DNA from: Salmonella enterica subsp. enterica serovar Typhimurium str. LT2 | GTDB lineage: Bacteria; Pseudomonadota; Gammaproteobacteria; Enterobacterales; Enterobacteriaceae | NCBI RefSeq assembly: GCF_000006945.2 | Contig: NC_003197.2 | Coordinates: 2,914,001-2,978,000 of the forward strand | Direction of reading: 5' to 3' | Length of the DNA stretch: 64,000 nucleotides | In this document: piece after piece, positions 35,325 to 47,124 of the stretch | How the letters are laid out: each line of letters begins with the position of its first letter | Numbering within the stretch: the first letter of the stretch is position 1 | The notes under the pieces: model-generated | Seen by the model: only the letters and a program-made list of their open reading frames with translations | Databases searched by the model: none | What the model was told of the DNA's origin: nothing | Position numbers and translations under genes: made by a program

Positions 35325-35651
35325 ATGCTTAACAAACCGAACCGAAACGACGTCGATGATGGTGTTCAGGATATTCAGAATGATGTCAATCGATTAGCCG
35401 ACAGTCTGGAAGATGTCCTTAAATCCTGGGGAAGCGATGCGAAAGACGAAGCCGAGGCTGCGCGACGTAAAGCACAGGCGTTGCTGAAAGAGACCCGGGC
35501 GCGGATGCAGGGTCGTACTCGCGTAAAACAAGCCGCCTGTGATGCGATGGGGTGCGCGGATACGTTTGTGCGTGAAAAACCCTGGTGTAGCGTAGGAACC
35601 GCCGCAGCGGTGGGGATTTTTATCGGGGCGCTGCTTAGCCTGCGTCGCTAA
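35325..35651 (+). CDS. ygaM: ElaB/YgaM/YqjD family ribosome-associated membrane protein
   Basis: A 108-aa protein with a long helical, charged N-terminal region (about 1-80) and a C-terminal transmembrane helix GTAAAVGIFIGALLSLRR with the family PWCSVG box before it. Members of this tail-anchored family associate with ribosomes in stationary phase. GGAGGA is 4 bases before the ATG at 35325; the in-frame ATG at 35313 is rejected. Followed by a REP element. Confidence 0.92.
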   Translation: MLNKPNRNDVDDGVQDIQNDVNRLADSLEDVLKSWGSDAKDEAEAARRKAQALLKETRARMQGRTRVKQAACDAMGCADTFVREKPWCSVGTAAAVGIFIGALLSLRR

Positions 35652-35660
35652 CGACGTGCG

Positions 35661-35729
35661 CTGCCGGATGGCGACATACTTTATGGGGCCTGCATCATTG
35701 CCGCAGGCCCAGGTCGCGCCATTCGGCGA
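35661..35729. repeat. REP pair between ygaM and the MocR gene
   Basis: GCCGGATGGCG and CGCCATTCGGCG enclose the palindromic GGGCCTGC/GCAGGCCC. It is the typical REP (BIME) arrangement in the gap between two convergent stop codons. Confidence 0.75.
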
Positions 35730-35734
35730 AACGG

Positions 35735-37069
35735 TTACTGTATCGCCTGTCGAAGCTGACATGCGACCTGTTTCGCCATGCCAGCGGAAGTAATATTGGT
35801 AAACGACAGTAAAATGCCCCCCTTTCCTGACGAAACCACTCGCCAACGGCTTAGCGCCTGTACCGCCAGTCCGGCCTGATTCGCTTTTGCTACCTGCGCT
35901 TTATCATCACCTTCAACCTCAATAACCAATTGAATACCGCCTTTCTGTAATGTCACGACAAATCCCTGTTCTGCCAGCGCCTCTTCAATCCATAACCGTC
36001 GCTGAGCATAATGTTGACGCATCTTTTTCAGATGCCGCCAGAAATGGCCATCACGGATAAAATCAGCCAGCGTGTGCTGCCATAACAACGGTACGCTACA
36101 GGGCATCAGCGACGCCTGCTGGCGGAAATGCTCAATCTGCTTTATCGGCACCACCAGCCAGGCGGTACGTAATGCCGGAAAGAGCGACTTACTGAACGTT
36201 CCGGCGTAAATCACTCGCTGCGGGGCATCCAGACTCTTGAGCGGCGGAAGTGGTTTACCGTGATAACGAAATTCGCTGTCGTAATCATCTTCAATAATCC
36301 AGGCCTGCACATTCGCCGCCCATGCCAGAAGTTGCCGTCGGCGAGTTAACGACAGCGCCACCCCCAACGGACTTTGGTGGGCGGGCGTCACCAATGCAAA
36401 GCGCCCCTGCGGGCAATCCCGCATCCCCGCCGCGACATTCAGCCCATCGGCATCGACCGGAATCGGCGCCAGCGTAATCCCCTCCTGCGTTATCACCGGG
36501 CGAATTAACGGAAAGCCGGGATCTTCCACCCACATGCTGTCTCCCGGCACAGACAATGTACGCAGGATTAGCCGCATAGAATCCGCATAACCGGAGGTAA
36601 TAAATACCTGTTCCGGCAGACATTCAATGCTACGCGAAACCCGCAGGTAATCGACTATCGCCTGGCGCAAAATCGCCTCGCCGCAGACGTCGCCTAATGC
36701 CAGATCGAAGCATGTCTGCGTGCGCAACCGACGCCCCATTACTCGCGCCCACTTCTCGCGTGGAAAGAGATCCAGCGCCGGTAACCCCATCTGAAAGGGT
36801 TTCGGTTCCGGACTTTCTCCGGCAAAAACAGCGGGTATCGGCGGCGCCGTCTCAAACCGTAGAGCGTTGCTCACAAACGTGCCTGCCTGGCCACGTCGCT
36901 CCAGCCAGCCCTGCGCCACCAGCTCGCCATAGGCATTTTCCACCGTGGCGCGAGAAACGCCCAGTTCCTGCGCCCACGTCCTACTGGAAGGCAAACGCGT
37001 TCCGGGCGCGAGTTCTCCTTGCTCAATGGCCGTTTTTAACTGACGAGCGATGTGCTGATAGCGCGGCAT
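35735..37069 (-). CDS. MocR-family PLP-binding regulator
   Basis: A 444-aa GntR-type winged helix (about 1-70; LPSSRTWAQELGVSRATVENAYGELVAQGWLERR) fused by a linker to a class I aminotransferase domain (about 95-440). The PLP lysine is in YAGTFSKSLFPALRT and the conserved Asp/Tyr in IIEDDYDSEFRYHG, so PLP binding is very likely. MocR proteins control PLP synthesis or amino-compound use, but the ligand here is unknown. It is divergent from the AhpD-like gene at 37155; the shared 86-bp gap should contain both promoters, which makes that gene the likely target. Confidence 0.85.
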   Translation of the reverse strand: MPRYQHIARQLKTAIEQGELAPGTRLPSSRTWAQELGVSRATVENAYGELVAQGWLERRGQAGTFVSNALRFETAPPIPAVFAGESPEPKPFQMGLPALDLFPREKWARVMGRRLRTQTCFDLALGDVCGEAILRQAIVDYLRVSRSIECLPEQVFITSGYADSMRLILRTLSVPGDSMWVEDPGFPLIRPVITQEGITLAPIPVDADGLNVAAGMRDCPQGRFALVTPAHQSPLGVALSLTRRRQLLAWAANVQAWIIEDDYDSEFRYHGKPLPPLKSLDAPQRVIYAGTFSKSLFPALRTAWLVVPIKQIEHFRQQASLMPCSVPLLWQHTLADFIRDGHFWRHLKKMRQHYAQRRLWIEEALAEQGFVVTLQKGGIQLVIEVEGDDKAQVAKANQAGLAVQALSRWRVVSSGKGGILLSFTNITSAGMAKQVACQLRQAIQ

Positions 37070-37154
37070 ATGGTCTGCTTTTTCTGTAAAAATATGGCTC
37101 TCTTTTACAGACCATTATAGTGCTACAGTGCTCGTCATCAACACGAGGAGAAAC

Positions 37155-37589
37155 ATGATGACAACGTTACGCCAACCCTATTATGAACTGAGCCCGGAGG
37201 TTTACAGCGCTCTGGTGCAGGCGAAAAACGCGCTGGAAAAGAGCACGCTTGACCCCACGCTGATGGAGCTGATTTACCTACGTGTTTCGCAAATAAATGG
37301 TTGTGCATTTTGCCTGGAGATGCACAGTAAAGCGCTGCGTAAGGCTGGCGTGAATCAAGCTAAATTAGATGCGCTGGCAGGATGGCGGGTAAGTCACCAT
37401 TTCAGCGAGCAAGAGTGCGCGGCGTTAGCCTGGGCGGAATCGGTGACGCACATTGCTGAAACCCACGCCGAAGATAATATTTACCTGCCGCTGCTCGATC
37501 ATTTCAGCGCGCGTGAAATCAGCGATCTGACCTTCGCCATCGGTTTAATGAACTGCTTTAACCGTCTGGCGATCGGTATGCGAATGTGA
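37155..37589 (+). CDS. AhpD-like carboxymuconolactone decarboxylase family protein
   Basis: A 144-aa all-helical protein with the redox motif CAFCLEMHSK (CxxC...H at about 50-60), the peroxidase-type signature of AhpD relatives. It probably acts as a small thiol-dependent reductase or peroxidase; substrate unknown. Start at 37155 (or 37158) follows GAGGAG. Divergent from the MocR gene; a REP element follows. Confidence 0.85.
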   Translation: MMTTLRQPYYELSPEVYSALVQAKNALEKSTLDPTLMELIYLRVSQINGCAFCLEMHSKALRKAGVNQAKLDALAGWRVSHHFSEQECAALAWAESVTHIAETHAEDNIYLPLLDHFSAREISDLTFAIGLMNCFNRLAIGMRM

Positions 37590-37597
37590 CGCATTGT

Positions 37598-37678
37598 TGC
37601 CGGATGGCGCTGATGTCAGCCAACTCTGTTATGCGTGAACCTGCAGGCCGGATCGGGCGTTCACGCCGCCATCCGGCA
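37598..37678. repeat. REP element after the AhpD-like gene
   Basis: TGCCGGATGGCG and CGCCATCCGGCA are exact complements at the two ends, enclosing GCAGGCCGGATCGGGCG. Clear enterobacterial REP/BIME unit. Confidence 0.85.
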
Positions 37679-37743
37679 AAAATTAGCCATGCCTCCCCTA
37701 CCCCGCGGCGTTCATCAGCGGCGTTAAAATCAATCGAAAATTC

Positions 37744-37787
37744 CCATATCTTGTATGGTTGAATCTTAATTCAACTACATCTAGTAT
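37744..37787. promoter_or_regulatory. Predicted NrdR boxes of nrdHIEF
   Basis: Two palindromic motifs, CCATATCTTGTATGG (37744-37758) and ACTACATCTAGTAT (37774-37787), about 29-30 bp apart, close to the three-helix-turn spacing of NrdR boxes before nrd operons. The lower-affinity matches make this a prediction. Confidence 0.5.
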
Positions 37788-37860
37788 TTCCTGTATCAAC
37801 ACACGACAATCCGACGCGTTTCATCGCGCCGTTTTCTCATTTTAAATGGAAATACGAATC

Positions 37861-38106
37861 ATGAGCATTACTATTTACACTCGCAATAACTGTGTTCAGT
37901 GCCACGCCACAAAGCGGGCGATGGAAAGCCGTGGATTTGAATTTGAGATGGTGAACGTCGATCTGGTGCCGGATGCAGCGGATACGCTCCGGGCGCAAGG
38001 ATTTCGTCAATTACCGGTGGTGATGGCGGGCGATTTGAGCTGGTCTGGCTTCCGCCCGGACATGATTAACCGTCTGCACCCGACACCCCACGCGGCAAAC
38101 GCATGA
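37861..38106 (+). CDS. nrdH: Glutaredoxin-like protein NrdH
   Basis: Thioredoxin-like electron donor (81 aa) for the class Ib ribonucleotide reductase. Active site C11-VQ-C14 in RNNCVQCHATKRAM and the WSGFRPD loop near the end are characteristic. The ATG at 37861 is chosen from the family length; the frame opens at 37846. Its stop overlaps the nrdI start by 4 bp (ATGA). Confidence 0.97.
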   Translation: MSITIYTRNNCVQCHATKRAMESRGFEFEMVNVDLVPDAADTLRAQGFRQLPVVMAGDLSWSGFRPDMINRLHPTPHAANA

Positions 38107-38485
38107 GCGCGCTCGTCTACTTCTCCAGCAGCTCTGAAAATACGCACCGCTTTATGCAGCGTCTGGGGCTGCCTGCCACGCGTATTCCGCTCAATGAGCG
38201 GGAGCGAATTCAGGTAGACGAACCGTACATTCTGGTTGTGCCGTCATACGGCGGCGGCGGGATGGCCGGTGCGGTGCCGCGACAGGTGATCCGCTTTTTA
38301 AATGATGAACACAACCGGGCGCGCATTCGCGGCGTTATCGCCTCCGGTAATCGCAATTTCGGCGATGCCTGGGGATGCGCTGGCGATGTGATAGCACAAA
38401 AATGCGGCGTCCCCTGGCTGTACCGCTTTGAGCTCATGGGCACACAACGCGACATCGATAATGTCCGAAAAGGAGTAAATGAATT

Positions 38486-38513
<28 letters not shown>
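38103..38513 (+). CDS. nrdI: Flavodoxin-like NrdI
   Basis: FMN-binding flavodoxin (136 aa) that supplies oxidant to assemble the dimanganese-tyrosyl cofactor of NrdF. FMN loops are visible: [10 protein letters not shown] (about 7-16) and SYGGGGMAG (about 49-57), plus [10 protein letters not shown]. Overlaps nrdH by 4 bp and nrdE by 28 bp, indicating coupled translation. Confidence 0.96.
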
Positions 38514-41600
<3,087 letters not shown>

Positions 41601-41607
41601 CCTTACG

Positions 41608-41647
41608 GGCATGGGAAATAACGTTACATTTCCCATGCCTTTATTTC
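41608..41647 (+). terminator. Terminator of nrdHIEF
   Basis: GGCATGGGAAAT and its exact complement ATTTCCCATGCC enclose a short loop; TTTATTT follows. Starts 8 bases after the nrdF stop. Confidence 0.85.
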
Positions 41648-41858
41648 AAGCAATAGGGAGTCAAATCGCGCAAATATTACAACATGTCCTACACTCAATA
41701 CGAGTGACATTATTCACCTGGATTCCCCCAATTCAGGTGGATTTTTGCTGGTTGTTCCAAAAAATATCTCTTCCTCCCCATTCGCGTTCAGCCCTTATAT
41801 CATGGGAAATCACAGCCGATAGCACCTCGCAATATTCATGCCAGAAGCAAATTCAGGG

Positions 41859-41886
41859 TTGTCTCAGATTCTGAGTATGTTAGGGT
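41859..41886 (+). promoter_or_regulatory. proU (proVWX) sigma-70 promoter
   Basis: TTGTCT, 16 bases, TAGGGT, about 70 bp upstream of the proV ATG. It corresponds to the known osmoregulated proU P2 promoter. The remaining gap (41648-41858) holds no gene; H-NS silencing elements upstream and inside proV are established for Salmonella but are not separately visible. Confidence 0.7.
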
Positions 41887-41954
41887 AGAAAAAGGTAACT
41901 ATTTCTATCAGGTAACATATCGACATAAGTAAATAACAGGAATCATTCTATTGC

Positions 41955-43157
41955 ATGGCAATTAAATTAGAAGTGAAGAATCTGTATAAAATATTTGGAG
42001 AGCATCCGCAGCGTGCCTTCAAATATATTGAAAAGGGACTATCGAAAGAGCAAATACTGGAAAAAACGGGGCTATCGCTTGGCGTTAAAGACGCCAGTCT
42101 GGCCATTGAAGAAGGCGAGATATTTGTCATCATGGGATTATCCGGCTCGGGTAAATCCACAATGGTACGCCTTCTCAATCGCCTGATTGAACCCACCCGC
42201 GGACAGGTACTGATTGACGGCGTTGATATTGCCAAAATATCAGACGCTGAGCTTCGCGAGGTGCGCAGGAAAAAGATTGCGATGGTCTTCCAGTCATTTG
42301 CGCTCATGCCGCATATGACCGTGCTGGATAATACGGCATTCGGTATGGAATTAGCGGGCATCGCGGCGCAAGAGCGTCGCGAAAAAGCGCTGGACGCCTT
42401 GCGTCAGGTGGGGCTTGAGAATTACGCTCACGCCTACCCGGATGAACTTTCCGGTGGGATGCGTCAGCGTGTTGGGCTTGCCCGCGCGCTGGCAATCAAC
42501 CCTGATATCTTATTAATGGATGAAGCGTTTTCCGCCCTCGATCCATTAATTCGTACCGAAATGCAGGATGAGCTGGTGAAATTACAGGCGAAACATCAGC
42601 GCACCATTGTCTTTATTTCCCACGATCTTGATGAGGCTATGCGTATTGGCGACAGGATTGCCATTATGCAAAATGGCGAGGTCGTACAGGTTGGTACGCC
42701 GGATGAGATCCTGAATAATCCGGCAAATGATTATGTCCGCACGTTCTTCCGTGGCGTGGATATTAGTCAGGTCTTTAGCGCCAAAGATATTGCCCGTCGC
42801 AGCCCGGTCGGATTAATTCGTAAAACGCCAGGTTTCGGTCCCCGTTCGGCACTGAAATTATTACAGGACGAAGACCGTGAATATGGTTACGTCATTGAGC
42901 GTGGCAATAAATTCGTGGGCGTCGTGTCCATCGACTCATTAAAAGCGGCATTAAGCCAGGCGCAAGGGATTGAAGCGGCGCTTATCGACGACCCTTTAGT
43001 CGTTGATGCGCAAACCCCACTCAGCGAGTTGCTCTCTCACGTCGGCCAGGCGCCCTGCGCGGTGCCGGTTGTCGATGAAGAACACCAGTATGTTGGCATT
43101 ATTTCAAAACGTATGTTGCTACAGGCTTTAGATCGCGAGGGGGGTAACAATGGCTGA
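41955..43157 (+). CDS. proV: Glycine betaine/proline ABC transporter ATPase ProV
   Basis: ATPase (400 aa) of the ProU osmoprotectant importer. The nucleotide domain has Walker A GLSGSGKSTM (about 61-70), Q-loop MVFQSFALMPH, signature LSGGMRQR, Walker B ILLMDEAFSALDP and H-loop FISHDLDE. The C-terminus carries two CBS domains (about 280-400) that sense ionic strength or nucleotides in related transporters. First gene of proVWX; its stop overlaps proW by 8 bp. Confidence 0.97.
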   Translation: MAIKLEVKNLYKIFGEHPQRAFKYIEKGLSKEQILEKTGLSLGVKDASLAIEEGEIFVIMGLSGSGKSTMVRLLNRLIEPTRGQVLIDGVDIAKISDAELREVRRKKIAMVFQSFALMPHMTVLDNTAFGMELAGIAAQERREKALDALRQVGLENYAHAYPDELSGGMRQRVGLARALAINPDILLMDEAFSALDPLIRTEMQDELVKLQAKHQRTIVFISHDLDEAMRIGDRIAIMQNGEVVQVGTPDEILNNPANDYVRTFFRGVDISQVFSAKDIARRSPVGLIRKTPGFGPRSALKLLQDEDREYGYVIERGNKFVGVVSIDSLKAALSQAQGIEAALIDDPLVVDAQTPLSELLSHVGQAPCAVPVVDEEHQYVGIISKRMLLQALDREGGNNG

Positions 43158-44214
43158 TCAAACGAATCCGTGGGATACCGCACAGGTGGCCGATACTACG
43201 ACGCAAACGGCTGATGCCTGGGGAACACCGGCAGGCGTAGCCACGGACGGCGGCAGTACCGACTGGTTGAACAGCGCGCCCGCGCCAGCCCCTGAACACT
43301 TTTCTCTTCTGGACCCGTTCCATAAGACGCTGATCCCGCTGGATAGCTGGGTCACAGAGGGAATCGACTGGGTCGTCACCCATTTCCGTCCCCTTTTTCA
43401 GGGGATTCGTGTGCCGGTGGATTACATCCTCAACGGCTTTCAGCAACTGCTGCTGGGAATGCCCGCCCCTGTGGCGATTATTCTCTTTGCGCTGATTGCC
43501 TGGCAGGTTTCCGGCGTGGGCATGGGGATCGCGACGCTGATATCGCTGATCGCCATCGGCGCGATCGGCGCCTGGTCGCAGGCGATGATTACCCTGGCGC
43601 TGGTATTGACCGCCCTGTTGTTCTGCGTCGTGATCGGATTACCGATGGGAATCTGGCTGGCGCGCAGCCCGCGCGCAGCCAAAATAGTTCGTCCGCTGCT
43701 GGATGCGATGCAGACCACGCCCGCGTTTGTCTATCTGGTGCCGATTGTCATGTTATTCGGCATCGGTAACGTGCCGGGCGTGGTGGTGACGATTATTTTT
43801 GCTCTACCGCCGATTGTACGCCTGACGATCCTGGGCATTAACCAGGTGCCTGCCGACTTAATTGAAGCGTCGCGCTCGTTCGGCGCCAGCCCGCGCCAAA
43901 TGTTGTTCAAAGTGCAACTACCGCTGGCGATGCCCACCATTATGGCAGGCGTTAATCAGACGCTGATGCTGGCTCTCTCGATGGTCGTCATCGCCTCGAT
44001 GATTGCGGTCGGCGGACTTGGCCAGATGGTACTACGCGGCATTGGTCGTCTTGATATGGGGCTGGCAACCGTCGGCGGCGTCGGCATTGTGATTCTTGCC
44101 ATCATTCTGGACCGTCTGACGCAGGCCGTCGGGCGCGACTCGCGTAGCCGCGGTAACCGTCGCTGGTATACCACCGGTCCTGTTGGGCTAATCACCCGCC
44201 CTTTCGTTAAGTAA
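43150..44214 (+). CDS. proW: Glycine betaine/proline ABC permease ProW
   Basis: Inner-membrane permease (354 aa) of ProU. The long hydrophilic N-terminus (about 1-60, rich in Thr/Ala/Pro) is followed by about seven transmembrane helices and the EAA loop EASRSFGASPRQMLFKVQLPLAMPT (about 238-262) that contacts ProV. Overlaps proV by 8 bp; proX follows after 69 bp. Confidence 0.97.
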   Translation: MADQTNPWDTAQVADTTTQTADAWGTPAGVATDGGSTDWLNSAPAPAPEHFSLLDPFHKTLIPLDSWVTEGIDWVVTHFRPLFQGIRVPVDYILNGFQQLLLGMPAPVAIILFALIAWQVSGVGMGIATLISLIAIGAIGAWSQAMITLALVLTALLFCVVIGLPMGIWLARSPRAAKIVRPLLDAMQTTPAFVYLVPIVMLFGIGNVPGVVVTIIFALPPIVRLTILGINQVPADLIEASRSFGASPRQMLFKVQLPLAMPTIMAGVNQTLMLALSMVVIASMIAVGGLGQMVLRGIGRLDMGLATVGGVGIVILAIILDRLTQAVGRDSRSRGNRRWYTTGPVGLITRPFVK

Positions 44215-44283
44215 CTCTCCTGACGCCCGGTGACATTGCGCTTACCGGGCTTACAACTCCCTACCATAATTAAAGGAACAACG

Positions 44284-45279
44284 ATGCGACATACCGTGAT
44301 ATTTGCCTCAGCGTTTGCCACCCTTGTCACCGCCAGCGCTTTCGCTGCCGACCTGCCTGGCAAAGGCATTACCGTCCAACCTATCCAAAGCACGATTTCT
44401 GAAGAGACCTTCCAGACGTTACTGGTCAGTCGGGCGCTGGAAAAGTTGGGTTATACCGTAAATAAGCCGAGTGAAGTCGATTACAACGTAGGCTACACCT
44501 CCATCGCCTCTGGCGATGCGACGTTTACCGCCGTGAACTGGCAACCGCTGCATGATGATATGTATGCCGCAGCAGGCGGAGACAACAAGTTTTACCGCGA
44601 GGGCGTCTTCGTCTCCGGCGCTGCGCAGGGCTATCTGATCGATAAAAAAACCGCCGAGCAGTACAACATCACCAATATCGCTCAGCTAAAAGATCCGAAA
44701 ATCGCCAAAATCTTCGATACTAATGGCGACGGAAAAGCGGACATGATGGGCTGCTCGCCGGGCTGGGGCTGCGAAGCCGTAATCAATCACCAGAATAAAG
44801 CGTTTGATTTGCAAAAAACCGTTGAGGTCAGCCACGGTAACTATGCGGCGATGATGGCTGATACCATTACCCGTTTTAAAGAAGGCAAGCCGGTGCTGTA
44901 TTACACCTGGACCCCGTACTGGGTGAGCGATGTAATGAAGCCGGGTAAAGATGTCGTCTGGCTACAGGTGCCGTTCTCCTCCCTGCCAGGCGAACAGAAA
45001 AATATTGATACTAAACTGCCGAACGGCGCGAACTATGGGTTCCCGGTTAATACCATGCATATTGTCGCCAATAAGGCATGGGCGGAGAAAAATCCGGCGG
45101 CGGCGAAACTGTTCGCCATCATGAAGCTGCCGCTGGCGGATATCAACGCGCAGAACGCCATGATGCATGCCGGTAAATCGTCTGAAGCCGATGTTCAGGG
45201 CCACGTAGACGGCTGGATCAACGCCCACCAGCAGCAGTTTGACGGCTGGGTGAAAGAAGCGCTGGCCGCGCAGAAATAA
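44284..45279 (+). CDS. proX: Glycine betaine/proline-binding protein ProX
   Basis: Periplasmic binding protein (331 aa). Signal peptide with FASAFATLVTASAFA, cleaved about residue 21. Betaine is held by an aromatic (Trp) cage; Trp residues in AVNWQPLHDD, SPGWGCEAV and YTWTPYW are the candidates. AAAGGAACAACG precedes the ATG at 44284; the longer frame to 44230 is unlikely. A REP unit follows. Confidence 0.97.
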   Translation: MRHTVIFASAFATLVTASAFAADLPGKGITVQPIQSTISEETFQTLLVSRALEKLGYTVNKPSEVDYNVGYTSIASGDATFTAVNWQPLHDDMYAAAGGDNKFYREGVFVSGAAQGYLIDKKTAEQYNITNIAQLKDPKIAKIFDTNGDGKADMMGCSPGWGCEAVINHQNKAFDLQKTVEVSHGNYAAMMADTITRFKEGKPVLYYTWTPYWVSDVMKPGKDVVWLQVPFSSLPGEQKNIDTKLPNGANYGFPVNTMHIVANKAWAEKNPAAAKLFAIMKLPLADINAQNAMMHAGKSSEADVQGHVDGWINAHQQQFDGWVKEALAAQK

Positions 45280-45290
45280 GATCGTTTTTT

Positions 45291-45331
45291 ATGCCGGATA
45301 AGGCGCAGTTCATGCGCCGCTATCCGGCCAA
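45291..45331. repeat. REP unit after proX
   Basis: ATGCCGGATAAGGCGC and GCGCCGCTATCCGGC form a REP hairpin just after proX, within a transcript boundary. Confidence 0.8.
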
Positions 45332-45443
45332 CGCAATCTCTCCTCAAAGCGCACGATTCATCACGTCACCGTTCCCCTTTATTCATCAACATCCGCTATG
45401 ATTGTTTTCCCAGGAAATAATTATCTGAATCACGATTACCATA

Positions 45444-46628
45444 ATGACGAAACCCACTCATGAGCTTAGCCCGGCGCTGATCGTTTTAATGTCTGTGGCC
45501 ACGGGTCTGGCGGTCGCCAGCAACTACTATGCCCAGCCGCTGCTTGATACCATCGCGCATCACTTTTCGCTTTCCGCCAGCTCCGCAGGGTTTATCGTTA
45601 CCGCCGCGCAGTTGGGCTATGCCGCTGGCCTGTTGTTTCTGGTGCCGCTCGGCGACATGTTTGAACGCCGAACGCTGATTGTCTCCATGACGTTGCTGGC
45701 GGCTGGCGGAATGCTGATCACCGCCAGCAGTCAGTCGCTTAGCATGATGATACTCGGAACGGCCTTAACCGGACTGTTCTCCGTGGTGGCGCAGATTCTG
45801 GTTCCGCTGGCCGCCACACTTGCGACGCCCGCCACCCGCGGTAAAGTGGTCGGCACCATTATGAGCGGCCTGTTGCTGGGGATCCTGCTGGCGCGAACGG
45901 TCGCCGGACTGCTGGCAAACCTCGGCGGTTGGCGCACCGTATTTTGGGTAGCGTCGGCGCTGATGGCGCTGATGGCCGTCGCGTTATGGCGCGGACTGCC
46001 AAAGCTCAAATCCGACACCCATCTTAACTACCCGCAACTGTTGGGTTCTGTATTCAGCCTGTTTATTCACGATAAGCTGCTGCGTACCCGCGCACTGCTG
46101 GGCTGTCTGACCTTTGCTAATTTCAGCATCCTCTGGACATCAATGGCCTTTTTGCTCGCCGCGCCGCCGTTTAGCTACTCCGAGGGGATGATTGGCCTGT
46201 TTGGCCTGGCGGGGGCCGCCGGCGCTTTAGGCGCGCGTCCGGCTGGCGGATTTGCCGATAAAGGTAAATCTCACCTCACCACCACGTTCGGCTTACTGCT
46301 GCTGTTACTCTCCTGGCTGGCTATCTGGCTTGGGCACACCTCGGTACTGGCGCTGATTATTGGCATTCTGGTACTGGACCTCACCGTTCAGGGGGTACAT
46401 ATCACCAATCAGACGGTCATCTATCGTTTGCATCCGGATGCGCGTAACCGGCTCACCGCCGGCTATATGACCAGCTACTTTATCGGTGGCGCCGCGGGGT
46501 CGCTGATTTCCGCCTCCGCCTGGCAACATGCCGGCTGGGCCGGCGTTTGTCTGGCGGGTGTCACGGTAGCCTTACTTAATTTACTGGTCTGGTGGCGAGG
46601 TTTTCACCGACAGGAAGCCGTAAATTAA
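45444..46628 (+). CDS. ygaY: MFS transporter (intact ygaY orthologue)
   Basis: Major facilitator (394 aa, 12 transmembrane helices) of the drug/metabolite efflux type. It has the loop 2-3 motif GDMFERRTL (about 70-78) and the N-terminal NYYAQPLLDTIA element of the YgaY/YnfM-like group. Substrate unknown. In E. coli K-12 this gene is a pseudogene, whereas here the frame is complete. The ygaZ remnant lies downstream. Confidence 0.88.
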   Translation: MTKPTHELSPALIVLMSVATGLAVASNYYAQPLLDTIAHHFSLSASSAGFIVTAAQLGYAAGLLFLVPLGDMFERRTLIVSMTLLAAGGMLITASSQSLSMMILGTALTGLFSVVAQILVPLAATLATPATRGKVVGTIMSGLLLGILLARTVAGLLANLGGWRTVFWVASALMALMAVALWRGLPKLKSDTHLNYPQLLGSVFSLFIHDKLLRTRALLGCLTFANFSILWTSMAFLLAAPPFSYSEGMIGLFGLAGAAGALGARPAGGFADKGKSHLTTTFGLLLLLLSWLAIWLGHTSVLALIIGILVLDLTVQGVHITNQTVIYRLHPDARNRLTAGYMTSYFIGGAAGSLISASAWQHAGWAGVCLAGVTVALLNLLVWWRGFHRQEAVN

Positions 46629-46656
46629 GCGGATAGTGAGCGTTTACCTTTGTTTA

Positions 46657-46680
46657 AGCTCCTTAGGGTGTTAAGGAGCT
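46657..46680. repeat. Inverted repeat after ygaY
   Basis: AGCTCCTTA and its complement TAAGGAGCT enclose GGGTGT. No T-tract follows, so a terminator role is uncertain. Confidence 0.5.
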
Positions 46681-46752
46681 CCCCAGTCTGTTAAGGTTAT
46701 GCTATTCATTTATCATGGTTATTTTTATACCGGTGAAGAATAATATAATTCT

Positions 46753-47050
46753 ATGGAAAGCCCTGCATCCCCATCTGCTCCCAGGCCAATAGCGCCCGTT
46801 CAAGGATTCGAAGGTCGTTCACCGATAGCTATCCGTGATATTCCGGTGGCTTTTGCATCGGGTTGTAAGGCCGTTTACCCGGCTTTCGCCCCTCCCGCTT
46901 ATCGTTCTCTCCTGATTTTTTCATGCAGGCACTCACGCTTTTCTCGTCATTCCTGGATTTGCCGCAGGCGGCGCTTTACCGGGCCCAATGTTCCCGCTGA
47001 CGTCTCAGTCTGCGTATCATTGGTTGCTTTATAGCCTGAAAGAATGATTT
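46753..47050 (+). pseudogene. ygaZ: Decayed remnant of ygaZ (branched-chain amino-acid exporter subunit)
   Basis: The frame opens MESP and then keeps FEGRSPIAIRDIPVAFASG, close to the YgaZ N-terminus (MESP..., EGCKDSLPIVISYIPVAFAFG) as I remember it. After about residue 40 the match continues only in shifted frames (an F-rich SPDFFMQALTLFSSF stretch, then LPGPM near 46977), and stops follow. So only about 300 bp of ygaZ, frameshifted, remains. The partner gene ygaH, which follows ygaZ in E. coli, is absent before emrR. Alignment is by eye. Confidence 0.55.
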
Positions 47051-47124
47051 TGTATTAATAATACATTTACTTTATTTGTCACTGTCGTTACTATATCGGC
47101 TGAAATTAATGAGGTCATGCCCAA

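Noticed and set aside
41611..41874. An 87-aa frame upstream of proV
   Set aside because: It starts inside the nrdHIEF terminator and covers the proU promoter; no ribosome site.
46753..47034. A functional 93-aa protein
   Set aside because: The N-terminus resembles YgaZ but the rest reads in shifted frames, so a remnant is more likely than a new gene.
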